Assembly (NCBI GenBank): GCA_029931535.1
Contig: JAQPZY010001523.1
Location: 1,814,501-1,878,500 of the forward strand
Source of the DNA: Margaritifera margaritifera
Lineage: Eukaryota > Mollusca > Bivalvia > Unionida > Margaritiferidae
Reading direction: 5' to 3'
DNA: 64,000 bases
Shown here: in pieces, positions 1-12,500 of the stretch
How positions within the stretch are numbered: the first letter of the stretch is position 1
Layout: the number at the start of each line of letters is the position of its first letter
Notes under the pieces: generated by a model
Told to the model about the DNA's origin: nothing
Seen by the model: the letters and a program-made list of their open reading frames with translations, nothing else
The model's database searches: none
Made by a program: the position numbers and the translations under genes

Positions 1-867
1 GTACCCTTTAAGACACAAGTGTTAACAGGCCTTCCATTTTCCAAGAGTGACTTCCATCAGTGTTTAACCTGGCATGCAACCTGACACACTTGTTGACCTT
101 TCACCCTCAAGCCCCATCTGTCAACAGAGACTTTGTGGGCCTGAAATGGCCAAACCTTCCTCTGTGTGTATGGACTGGAAGTCTTTTCTTGACATGCAAC
201 AACTGCTTGGAAATGTCATAGCAATGAAATCCAGGTTTGACTTTATTTTCATGACTATTTTTTCAGCAATCTGGTTACAGTCTAAATTCTTTTGTCAAGA
301 ATCCTGTTGACACTTATGCTTGGGAGTCAGTCTCTTGTATTGCTTGTGTGCTAACGGAGCAGCTCATTACTAACCCAAGCATAGCTGCGTCCATTAATCT
401 TCACCTGGCAGAATGAGATGCAATTCTGTCCATGACTGCTATCTGGGAAAAACCATCACAAAGCCACTTTTTAGATCGCATTAGGTCACCAAAGAGGCAA
501 ACCTAACAGGTAGCACAGATAGCAAACTTATATTAAACTCATCAAGTTAAAGAAGTTATCTCCCATACTGATCTAAAACTACCAATTGACAACAGTTACT
601 TTACAAATGTTTTGACATCATGGAGGGGATGATATAAACCTCTCCAACCTTTTTGTGAACTTTGACTTGTCTGGACTGAAGACTGTGGCTCTTTGTCAGA
701 AATAGAATCCTCCATGGGCTCCAATGTGGATGAATAAAGCAACCTTTTGAACCAATGCTTAGAGCTTTCTGTACTCATCTCTGGGACAAAACTTGTATAT
801 CAAAGATTCCATGAAAACCAAGCGAGAGCCTGGTTAAACAAGACTACTTAAAAGTGATGATTAATAC
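1..867 (+). pseudogene. Degenerate coding-like stretch, possibly a DIRS-type Gag remnant
   Basis: Plus-strand translation gives protein-like stretches in different frames, broken by stops and frameshifts. One runs at 74-310 (includes MDWKSFLDMQQLLGNV). Another, at about 270-416 in a shifted frame, includes ITNPSIAASINLHLAE and then, past a stop, DAILSMTAIWEKPSQSHFL. The gap between them is only about 30 bp, too short for an intron, so frameshifts explain it better than splicing. The style resembles the Gag-like first ORF of DIRS-type retroelements, of which a clearer remnant lies near 45 kb, but the assignment is inference. Minus-strand ORFs here look like shadows. It could instead be a decayed host gene. 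The stretch ends at the target duplication of the hAT-like element that starts at 874. Confidence 0.35.
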
Positions 868-873
868 CTTCAT

Positions 874-2213
874 CATACCTGCCATATTTCCAGACAGTGT
901 TGGGGGGATTTGGGGGCTCAAAAAGTGTGTTTTGAGGTTGCAAGGGGGGTCAGTGTGCATGACCTTGATAGTAAGTTATCTTTTCATATAAGCCTATATA
1001 AAATTATTGGAAATTCAAATTTGATACAGAAGAAAATAATGTCTGTTTTCTTAGAAACATTTAATATACACATGTGCCCACATACATAAACACAACCACA
1101 CAGACAATATATATATATATATATGCACACATACCTAGTTTTTGTCTTTAAAATCCATTGGACATTGGGATATTTTCTTAATTAGATACATTTTTTTCCT
1201 GCTGTCAATAGTTTTTTTTTTTTGGGGGGGGGTTTGAAGCTAAAACAAATGTCATTTGTGTTCATCTTGGCACTCATTTGAGACTGGATGGTACTATTGT
1301 TCAGACTTCCCTGAAGATCTTCTTGACTTTTTCTCTGCATCTGCATTGCTGTAAGGGGGTGGCACACATGCTAGGTGGTGTTGCTATGTCAGTGGACATT
1401 GTACACTCCAGAATGATGTAGTGTCAATATGGTGTTTGCCATGTGTACATAAAATAAAATGCTCCCCCTTGCTGCACTTCACAGAGCCAAATTCCATCCA
1501 GGAGTTGTGAAATTTAGTTTTGCCGGGCTTGTTTTGCAGATGGCTCATCTATTCCTAAATCACAGCTGCATTTGGACATTTTGCCTTGAAAAATGAACCA
1601 CACTTGTACACTATTCTGACTACTGAAATAACCACTTGTTTTGTGTTTTATATATGGAGTAAAATCTGACTTCAAACAAACATTGCCGCTGATTACAAAC
1701 TTGCCAATAATCTTTAATAATGATGGCTTAAACATTCTCATTCTAGGCAATGATGTGTAATAACTTTTGTTCTTCAACATGCATTTCTATGATTGTACCT
1801 AACTTAAATGAACTGGGTTGTTTCACATAGTGTACTCTACCTATGCAAATTAGCCTAATGGGCTTTCCCACAGCAGTGTTCAAAGGATTTGACACGGCAT
1901 GATCCCAGCTATTTTCAGCCAATTAAGTAATCTGTGAAATGGTGGTTGCTTATCTCTGACTGCCTTACCTTTTAATTGACTCCACGATAATCAGCTGTAA
2001 ATACTTCCCTGAGGATAGTTTTACATGGGCTCTAAGCAGGACTGTTTACTGTTTATACAGACCACATGTTTAAAACATGTATAGTGGTGGTAAAAAAAAA
2101 ATTTTGTCCTCCGCAAATTATTGAAAAACATGTTATTCTATACACGACCGTGTCGGGGTGTAGGAGTAAAAAATTTAGTTTTTCGCGTGACATGTCGTGT
2201 TAAGGCAGGAATG
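874..2213 (-). mobile_element. hAT-like DNA transposon copy 1, internally deleted, 6-bp TSD
   Basis: The left end CATACCTGCCATA (874-886) and the right end, read on the minus strand as CATTCCTGCCTTAA, form an imperfect inverted repeat. The element is flanked by a perfect direct repeat CTTCAT at 868-873 and 2214-2219, as expected for a 6-bp target site duplication. Read on the minus strand, it aligns by eye along its length with the plus-strand element at 51770-53053: same ends, same G-rich subterminal tract near 900-950, same promoter-side block near 1800-2050, same BED-type coding exon near 1380-1520. The coding part is frameshifted and no catalytic domain is present, so it is a non-autonomous deletion derivative. 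The TA dinucleotide run at about 1108-1124 and the T/G homopolymers at about 1209-1230 lie inside it. Confidence 0.85.
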
Positions 2214-2219
2214 CTTCAT

Positions 2220-3478
2220 TAAGGATAATACTAAAACTTGTACCTGGACACATAAGAATCACCTTCATTGCAGAATAATGTACAGAAAAAATACTTGTGA
2301 CAGATTTTTTTAATTTTATGTTTATTTTATATTGTTATGAGTTTATAGGTTTTAGAATATAATTATTTGGTAATTAGTCTTATTGATGTTTTGGTACCAG
2401 ACTGCATAGACTGGGATGAGTTCATTGGTTCTGTTTCTGTTAGTAAAGTTTAGACTTGGACTGATCAGTACTTCTGCTCTCATACCTACTACCAAAAAAC
2501 AATTGTTAATGCCTCAACTTCATGCAAAATTGTAATGAGGATTTGCCCTATTTTGTCGATTTTCATGGTGTTTTTTAAAATTCAATAACTATCTTTGAAA
2601 ATAATCTCAGCAGTATATTTGTAGGTTTTCATATACGGTAGGTAATGACTGGGGGTTAAACATGGTGAATTTTTACTTAATGTGTGAAGTTGTGTTTTCT
2701 GGTGTACTTGTATTTGCCTGTAATTTAAGTAAATTGGACAAAACTATGTAATTAGACTTATTTTCATTCATATTTCATTCATTGCCATACACAATTATCA
2801 TTAATTTGCTGTTTGACCTCAAGGGTAGCCCAGTAGCTATAGGCTACTTTATCATTTGATTGGTTTACAGCATTAACTAGTGATAGGAAAAATAGACCTG
2901 TAAACTAATATAGGGAGACAAGGGTGCCTGCTGAGTACATGAAAGCAGCACCCCCACTCTGGGATTCCCCAATCTCACAAGTATCACAAACTCAGATTTG
3001 TATGATACATTGTAATATTCCCAAATGATTTTTCTTCAATTACACCACATTTCCTTCCACTTCACTATTACCTAAACCCATTTTCCAGATAGATTTATTT
3101 GAAAACTTCCTCTAGCATTCCAGATTCATTTGAAAACTTAGTCTAGAATTGCAGAAAGTAGATTTAGAGGAAGTGCATCTTGAAGCCAGAAAATGTAAAC
3201 ATATTTTATTTTAAGAATGTATTGTTTTTATTATTGATTCTTTTAATTACAAGCCTACATACTGGCTACAAATTCACTTTGCACACTTACTGAACTTTGG
3301 GAAAGGCTAGATGAATGTGAAGTTTTCAAAATAATCAGTCTAGAAACTTGGGTTAGGTTATAGTGACGAGGAAGTGACAAGGAAGGGTATGTGCAATTGG
3401 AGAAAAATCATTTGTGAATAAATATATTATAGCAGAATCAGAGTTTGTTTGTGATGCTTGATCTTTTGACTTGGACAG
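2220..3478. other. Non-coding stretch upstream of the first recognised exon
   Basis: AT-rich sequence with no convincing exon or transposon. A short open phrase at about 2394-2452 (PDCIDWDEFIGS) ends in a stop and lacks a clear donor, so it was not joined to the gene. The first recognised exon at 3479 begins in phase 0 with an acceptor and has no start codon of its own, so the true 5' exon and promoter either lie here unrecognised or before the window. Confidence 0.4.
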
Positions 3479-3533
3479 AGACTAGAGGACATCAGAGCAG
3501 GTTGGGAGGATGGAATCATTGCAATAGTAGCAG
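3479..3533 (+). CDS. NO VEIN-like gene, exon a (first recognised)
   Basis: A 55-nt exon between acceptor TTGGACAG and donor GTAAGT. It enters in phase 0 and ends with one base of a codon, encoding RLEDIRAGWEDGIIAIVAG across the junction with the next exon. There is no ATG, so it is internal. It is short and rests on splice sites, phase agreement with exon b, and coding-like composition. Confidence 0.6.
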
Positions 3534-6500
3534 GTAAGTATTAATAATTAAAAGAAAAACTGAAGCTTTCTTTATGCTACTTATAGTGACTGGACTGTTT
3601 TAATTACTTGAAAGAATGATTAAAACCTGGACCATACAAATCAGGAACTTTATATATCATACTCCTTACAAAATTCCATTTTTATTCACCTTGCTAGATT
3701 TTTCATTTCTGCTGTTAAGAATCAGTATCATAGAATGACATTAATTGTTATGCTGGTGGAAAGGCTCACTTTCAACAACGTTCTGATCTTGTGTGGATGG
3801 AACATTTTGAGTAAGAGAGGAGAATTTTAGTTTTCATTAAAAAACAATCTGTAGCTTATTTAAAGTGATTACCAGTAATGGTAGTTAGAATGAATAAGAA
3901 GAATCACTTAGTTTTTACAGTGTTATCAGCTAATTCTATCATTATTGACCCCAGTGATTCCGAAATGGGTTTAGACAAATAACAAAGTATTCCTATTTTC
4001 ATTAGGAGGTCCACCAAGTTCAGCCAGTTCCTCCAGCCATTCTGCTTCACATTTTGTGCTTCAGTGTCTGGTGAAGATACCAGTACACATCTGTGTAGCT
4101 GTTGCTAACAAGGTAAATACTTGTAACATAATATGGTATTCTTCTGTTTTCCAACCCATTCCTTACAGACCCACCATAAGGTGGAGCGTATTATGTTATG
4201 ATGTTTTCTGTCCAACCATCCGTTAATCTGTTAAAAATTTTGTTCCTGTACTATCATTCTGGTTGTCCACTTACCTTGACCTAACTTTGTGGATGACTTG
4301 CACTTATGGTAAGGAAGAATCCTGTTGATTTTGGGATCAATAGGTCAAAGGTCAATGTCACTGACTGAAAGAAGAACTATGGTGTCTACACAATGACATT
4401 TGTTCTACATCACAGACATGGACCAAACTTTGTGGATGGCTTACACTTGGGGTAAGGAAGATACCTATTGTTTTGGGGATCATAAGGTCAAAGGTCAAGG
4501 TCACTGTGACTGAAAGAAGTAAAAGTGGTTTCTGTACGTAAATTTCAGTTATCTACATAGAGGACTTTTAAACACAGGGCAGGCTTATAATGTGCCATTC
4601 ATGGTACTCTTGTTTTTATTGGGGAATAAAGAAAAAAATAATCAACCATATGTACTGTGTGGGAGATAGGGAAATCCCACCCTTGGAGTCATAATTCATG
4701 GGTAGGTACTCCACAAAGCGTCATTCTTGCCCATGAATTATGACCCTTTGGGTGAAATGTCCCCATCCCGGGATACACCAGTACATATCAAAGATTCTGT
4801 TTTCCCAGTTGTCAATTTTCACTGCCATATTACACCCCTTCAAATTACTATTTACTGTAAACAACCTAATTAGGTTCCCTGCTCCACATAGTCAGTGGAG
4901 CCTTTTCAGTAATCACATTGTCTGTCATTCATTCCATACCTCAGCAATTTGGTTTCCACAAGATAACTTTAATGGGCATTACTGGATTTTAACCAAATTT
5001 GGTATGCAGCTTTATAATGATGAGACCTAAAAAAAAAAGAATTGATTTTTAGCCTTATTGTCTGCTGTTGGAGGATTTATGTCCCCTGATTGCTCGTTCT
5101 CCTGACTTTGGTTTCTGCAGCATAACTTTACCAAGGATTATTGGATTTCAACCAAATTTGGCATTCAGCTTGATACTGATGAAACCTTGCATGAGTTTGA
5201 TTTCCATTGTTCCATGACTTAATTTACAGGAGTTATGGACCCTGATGGTCCATCTTCCAGAAATAAGGTTTCTGCAGCTTATCTTTATGAAGGTTTGTTA
5301 GATTTCAATCAAATTTGGTGTGTGGTTTTTAAGGATTTTCATTTTCAGCTTTCCACAACTTCATTTACAGGAGCTATGACACCTGATTGCCTGTCCTTGT
5401 GACTGGTTTCTGCAGCATTACTTCAGCAATTGGATTTGAACCAAATTTGGCATGTATCTTTTCACTGATGACTTCTTTAATGAGTTCGAATTTCAGCATT
5501 CCACAACATCATTTAGAAGAGTCAAATCCCCAGATTTCCTGTCTTCCTCACTTTGGGTTCTATAGCATAACTTTACTAAAGATTGTTTGATTCAGCCAAA
5601 GTTAGAATGCATCTTTATAGTGATAAGACCTTAAAAGAGTTTGATTCCTAGTGTTCTCCAACATCGTTTACAGGACTTAGAGTCCCTGATTGTCCATCTC
5701 CCAACTTTGGCTTCTGCAGCATTTCTTTTTCCAAGGATTGTTCGATTTCAGCCAAATTTAACATGCAGTTTTATATTGACGAGACTGCGAATGAGTTCAT
5801 TTCCAACATTCCATGACTTCATTTTGAGGAGTTATGCCCACTGATTGCTCATTCTCCAGACTTTGCTTTCCGCAGCATATCTTCATCAAGGATTATTGGA
5901 TATCAACCGCCTTTATATTGATGACAAATTGTTAAAGCTATATATTTAGTATTCCACAACATCATTTACAAGAGTTATGCCCCTTGCTTGCCCTACTTCT
6001 GACTTTGCCAAAGATTGATGAGACACTGAAGGAGTTCTATTGCCAGTATTCCACAACATCATTTACAAGAGTTATGCCCCATGCTTGCCCTTCCTTCTGA
6101 CTTTGCCAAAGATTGATGAGACACTGAAGGAGTTCTATTGCCAGTATTCCACAACATCATTTACAAGAGTTATGCCCCTTGCTTGCCCTTCCTTCTGACT
6201 GCCAAAGATTGATGAGACACTGAAGGAGTTCTATTGCCAGTAAATAATGTCATTTTAAAGAGTTATGGCCCCAGATTGCCTATCCTCCTAACTTTGGTTG
6301 CTGCAGCTTAGGATTGTTGGATTTCAGCCAAATTTTAGAATACCCCTTTATATTGATAAGACTTTAAATGAGTTTCATTCTATCATTCAACAACATCATT
6401 TACAAGAGTTATTGCCCCTGATTGTACATACGCTTGACTTTGGTTTCTGCAGCATTACTTTAGCCAGGATTGTTAGCATGCAGCTTTATATTGATTAGAC

Positions 6501-9500
6501 CATCATTTAGAGGAGTTATGGACTCCAGAATACCCATCTGCTATCTTTGGTTTCTGAATACAAGTATACAAGTACCTCTGTTTAATGCTCTTTAGAGCAA
6601 ATTGTAGTGAGATGGGGGGAGGGGCTTAGCGATGAACTCAATGCTGATAGCTCTAGTTTTTCCTATACCAAAGTGACTGGTAAAGATAGGCTGCATTGTA
6701 AATCTTAGAAAATTAAGAAGTCAATTCTGCCTTTATGACTGCTTGTAAGAATTAAATTTCAGGGTTCCCATACTAACGGGAAGTCGGGGGAAAAGTCAGG
6801 AGAAAGAATAGGTTTGTTCCCAACTGGGAAATGCCCTTTAATTTTGCAAATAATTAGCCAAGTCGAGGGAAAACGGGGAATTTTCAGCATCATCCTGATG
6901 ACAGAAAAATTATGTAATTAAGTCATAATTGAACTGACCTAGAGTTAAATTTATTGAGTTCTTACCGCAATTTTTGGAAGTTGCAGAACTCCTCAGTCAG
7001 TTGAGATACAATTGCTGTTTGGATCATTTGGGTGCTTGCCCTAAACATATTTGTATAGTCAATCCAAGCTCTCAGGCAATATGATTGGTCAAGTAGACTG
7101 GTTACATTTTAGTCCGCTCCATATCAATATATTTTCTTATGTTGAAAATAAGAAGACTAATCTAGCATCACACTATGCCCACATGTTGTCTTCGAAATGC
7201 GATCTCGCTAAATGTTAGGGAAAAATAATAAAGCTTATCTTCCCCAGTTCCTCTTTTGATATATAAAGTTAAAGAAAATGAACTGTGATAAATATTTGCT
7301 TATTTTTTGTAAGTTTGTACTGGGAGTACAGCGTTAAGCATTATCATCAATTGTAACCTTTGACACCCCCAACTTGCCTTTTCCATTGAATTTTACTATC
7401 ATACCTTGCTAATTACATAGAAATCTACAAACTGTTGGAGCAATTTTCAACGCAGAATCTCATGTTCTGGGTGTCCTGGACAATGACTGCATTAAATATA
7501 CAGTCCATAATCAGATTGCTTAACATCTGGCATATGTCAATCATCAATTACTTTTGCCTGTTTTTCGATTCTTAATGTTAGCCCACAACATGTTGCAAAG
7601 GGAGCTGACTTTCCTTTTTACACAGGTTCACAATGCAAACTTTATACTAAAATGGGTTTAAATCATAAAAATGTTATGTTCACATTGAAGACAGTGGGTT
7701 TAAAACCCTTCTAATAATCAAGCTTGCATTGGGCACCAGTGGTTTTTTTAGTAAGAGCTTATGTATTGTAGTGATACATGTAATTGTACTGTGTTGTAAA
7801 GTGATGACGGACAAATATCTGTTGCAACTCACTCCAAGGATGAGTGCTTGAAAAAATTGTTGCTGTGACATGCGTAAGTGAATTTAAAAATAAAAAAAAT
7901 CAGTCCTTCTTTTTATACAAAGGTATATAATATTTAAGGGCTTCATGTCAAAATTTGCGACAACACATTTTTTAAAATACTATCTTCATACCAACATATG
8001 CAGTTAAGCAGATTGAAGTTAACATTTTTGTTCTTAAATTAAAATGAATTACATGCAAATTTATATTAATTTTGATAGTTATACTTGTTTCTAGTGTACA
8101 TCCTGTGGTTAAGTTCATGGTCATATGTCTAATTCAGATGTTATGGGAGAGTCTAAAAAAAGAAACAGCTTTTGATTGAAAAAACGCACGTTTCCTAAGC
8201 CAAAATGTTTTTAATTCTGTTCTGTAAGGATCAAAAGTGATCCTTGAAAAAATCAATTTCATCCAGGAAAAATCTGGAAAGACCTGGAAATTTTTGTATC
8301 AGAAAGTGTAGGAACCATATAAATTCCTTGGAATTGTGGACTTACAGTTAAGTGTTCCAACATTTTTATCCCCTCACCAATGATATAGCATTTCGCACAT
8401 TCGTTTTGTGTCCATTAGTTTGTATGTTTGTTTGTACATGTCTTCATGTGTTTGTTTCTTATGCTCTCAATTTCTAAGACCCTATTTCACATACACTTAT
8501 TAAAATTGGCATGGGATGCATATCTTGGAAAGAAACTAAGGCATGCCAAAAGTAGGTCACTTATTTTCACAGTTGAATGACTTTTGTATTCTCGGCTATT
8601 TGTTACAAGTTTAATATCATGAACTCTGATAAAAATTGGTAAGTGGATGCATCTCAAAGATAGTAACTCAGGTATTTCAAAACTAGGTCAATGTGAAACA
8701 GTTTTCATGTTTGAGTGACTTTTGGATTTTCAGCTCATATCTTAGATCCTATTTCACCTACACTCACAAATATTGATATGTGAATGTATCTCAAGAAAAC
8801 TAACCCAACCATACCCAAATTAGGTCACTGTGACCAAATTTTAATACTTGAATGACATTTGTATTTTCAGCTATTTGTTCATTATACCCCATAATATCTT
8901 GTACCCTATTAATGTATTGCTGTATGTCACTCAAACCCAAACGTACTGATACCTTTGGACTGCCGACCAATACTATCACATGATTTACAGACACATTGGT
9001 AGCTTGCAAGACTTTAAAACCTAATGTCTGTCACCTATCTGATTGCTATTATATATCATGTACAAATTCAAATCATCATAACTAAACATGTTTCAACTAT
9101 TTTTCATGCAGTTATCTGTATGCATTAAAAACTTAACACTAATTCACACTGGGTAAGGTGTCAAAATAAATTATTTTGATTTTATATGATATGCTATGCT
9201 AATGAGTAGGGCATGGTTATGTCAGCTCTGATGATATATTCAATTTCACCTACATTCATTAAAATTTGTGGATGCATCTCAAGAAAACTAAACTCAATCA
9301 TAACAGAACTAGATTAGTGTGACCTAATTATTACACCTGAGTGACTTTTGTATTTTCAGCTATCTGTTCATTTCACCTTCAATATCTTGGACTCATACAC
9401 AAATGAAAATTGCATGTGGATGCATCTAAACAAGAGTATACCAACCATACCAAACTTAGTTCACTTTGATCTATTTATTACACTGGAATGACTTTTGTAT

Positions 9501-12500
9501 TGTCAGCTGTCCATTACACACTCAGTAGCTTGTACCCTATTTCACCTATGCATGAAAATTTCAGCAGGGCTCGACATTAACATTTGCCTGATTGCCTGAG
9601 GCAAGTGAAAATAAATGCAGGGTAAATGAAAGCTACAAGAGCTTGTCTGATTGGGCATGTGAATTTTGAGTGTTACCAATGAAAATAATAAGAGGAAATG
9701 TTTTTAGAAATTGTGGTTACAAGGATGGAATAAAGTAAATGCTTGTTCCACACAACTTTGCTCTTGTACTCTTCATAATCACTGCAAGACTTTGACTGAA
9801 ATGTTGCATTCTTACTCGACACTGCAATACTTTTACTGAAATGTTGCCTCCTTACTCAACACTGCAAGACTTTTACTGAAATGTTGCATTCTTACTTGAC
9901 ACCAAGGTTTGCTGTAACTGTAATCCACATTGTCACAACTCAGCTATTTTGGTCCATTTCAATATGATAGATGCATGCATATCAGATGCATGATATAATA
10001 TGCATTAAATATAACATTACACAATTTAAATTATACGTTTCAGTTAAGATCTGTAATCAGAACTAGCAGATTTTGCTGTATAAGTGTGGACATAACTTGA
10101 TTATTCTCTGTCAGTCAAACCTCAATTAACCTCATTTTATGATACTGAGTGAGACTGGTGTATGACTGTTTACTTGTGTCAAAACACATGAGTGAAATGT
10201 CAGATGTCATTTTTTATAATGGTTTTTCATTTTTGAAAGACAAGGGACATGGAGGGTAGGAAAAAAAAGAAAAAGTAGGGAAGTTACAATATAGATATAT
10301 ATATTTTTAAAAATTCTGCCAAAGTCAGTGATGATCCAGATGCGTGAAAATGATACAGAGAACAAGGTGTAGGTTAAGAGAACAGAATATATTCCATTGG
10401 TTTGTATGAGTGAAAAAGGTTCAGGTAATTGGTGTACCAATAATTGTAGTTTAACTGTAGTATTTACCTTGAAATGTGCTCGCAGAAAATGGATGCCCCA
10501 TCAGAGTGCCTGAAACTGACCTAAATGCAAAACTTAACCAAAGTTCTATGGATGGATAGATGGATGGATGGATGGCACTACATGTCCTACCAATGTCATG
10601 GAAGGTTATAAAAATATAAAATATAATTATACACATAGATATTCCTGGAGCCACTGGGGCAAGTTGTTGGATCCACCAAGTCCAAAGCATTACTAATGGA
10701 GATAAGCAGATCACCATGGAAACAGAACCGCCTACAAGAGTTGGGTTGTCTGTTGGGGATAGCAGAGTGGACACGTCCTTTGCAGCAGAAATGCATGATT
10801 CCACAGTCACAAATTCAAATACTGCCAGCAGAGTTGGAGGAGCTGTTTGAAGAGGAGGTTTGTAGTTTTAGATCTTCTGGCATGTTTTATTTTTTTTAAT
10901 TTTTTTTTATTAATGAATGATTACTGGAACAACATTTAGTTGAACTTGAATAGCTTAAACCAGGGGTGTCAAACATATGGCCCGCCAGACTCATTATTTT
11001 TATTATTAGTTATTATTACTTGTATCAAATCTGGCCCACCATAGCAAATGAGTTTGACACCCCTGGCTTAAACTCCAAGATTACAACTGGTCCAGGGTTG
11101 GTTTGATTGATATTTAGTTTGAGTGAATGCTATCATCACTCAGCTATTAGTAGAGGTATTTAATGCTTTAATTTTTGGCAGCACAAAATATGTAACCTTT
11201 GATGGATTGTCCATGCATACTGGATATAAAGAGTAAATTTACATATTGTTTATATAGTGGAACTGTTAGTTGTTAGTTTACCATCATGTAAAGATAAATT
11301 CCTTTTATATGGTTAATGATGAGCAATGGTTTAATTTTGCTTATTTGTTAACCTGCTTAGTGAAATGGTCTACTGTTGTGTAAGCCAGGTGAGTGATATC
11401 AGACCCACTTGGGCCTATTGTTTTGGTCTGCAGTAGGGGCATACATATTTACAAACCTAGTTGTAAGTTTGTAATTGTTTATGACAGATGATGGAGGAGA
11501 GTGAAGAAGAAACAGATACTGAGAACTCCAACAGTGTTATACTGTCAGACTTGAGTGATGAAGAGCCAGAATTATTAGATAAGAAGGAAACAAGTGGTTC
11601 CCCAGAAGAGCCTCAGGAGGATCAGAATTCTGAAGCTTCCAAATCAAATGAAAAGGCGGGTCTAGTGAAGGATTCTCAGGGTAAAATTTGCAATGTGATA
11701 AAAATTGTCAGTCAGGATTATTTTTACAATACAAGATTTTAGCTGTTAAATGTCCACTTTTTATACTCCCACTGCGAGAGCAGAAGGGAGCATATTGTTT
11801 ACTGCTGTCTGTCTGTATGTTTCCCAGATCTGCTTTAGTATGATAGCACAGAAACTATTTAATTTAGAGCCAGGACATTTTATGCCTTATATCATGGTCA
11901 TAGGTAAATAACCTGACTAATTTTCCGACCATTACAGCAGGTTTTTAATTTTTACAGGCTTTTGTAATGTCTGGACTTTTTTGACAAAAAAATCATGTTA
12001 ACATGATTAAGCAAAAGCTACTTGAGGTAGACAAATGAAATTTGATAGGTTTATTTCTATTTTTATGTACATAACCTGATTAAAGTTTTAAGAAGTTTCA
12101 TCACTCTATCAATTTTTTTTTTTTTTTTTTTCATGTTTTTGAACTGTTTAGACTTAGACTTTTTATACATCCTCTGTATGGCAGAGCATATTATGTTATG
12201 ATGGTGTGCATCTGTTATCAATTTGGATTTTGAACACTAACTTTAGTTATCCATCATCTACAGTTACCATATTTTGTGGATTGCTTGCACTTGGGACCAG
12301 GAAGAATCCTATGATTTCTGGCTGAAAAGATCAAAGGTCAAGGTCACTGTAAGTGATAGAAGGAAAACTTTGTATGCACAATAACTTGAGTTCTCTACCA
12401 TATACTGTTACCAAACTTCGTGGGTAGCTTGTATTTGGGGTAAGGAAGAATCCTTTAAATATCTGGGTCAAACGATAAAGATATGTGGTCACAGTGATTG

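Noticed and set aside
1514..1780. 88-residue minus ORF as an intact gene
   Set aside because: It lies in hAT-like copy 1; it starts in the leader part and is cut before the BED finger by frame loss.
2394..2460. Short coding-like phrase PDCIDWDEFIGS as an upstream exon
   Set aside because: It runs into a stop and has no convincing donor in phase with exon a.
10451..10810. Minus-strand 119-residue ORF over exon c
   Set aside because: It overlaps the supported exon and a microsatellite, with no domain recognised.
11488..11493. Tandem ATG as the start of the host protein
   Set aside because: The ATGs follow an AG acceptor directly and exons a-c join upstream in phase with coding character.
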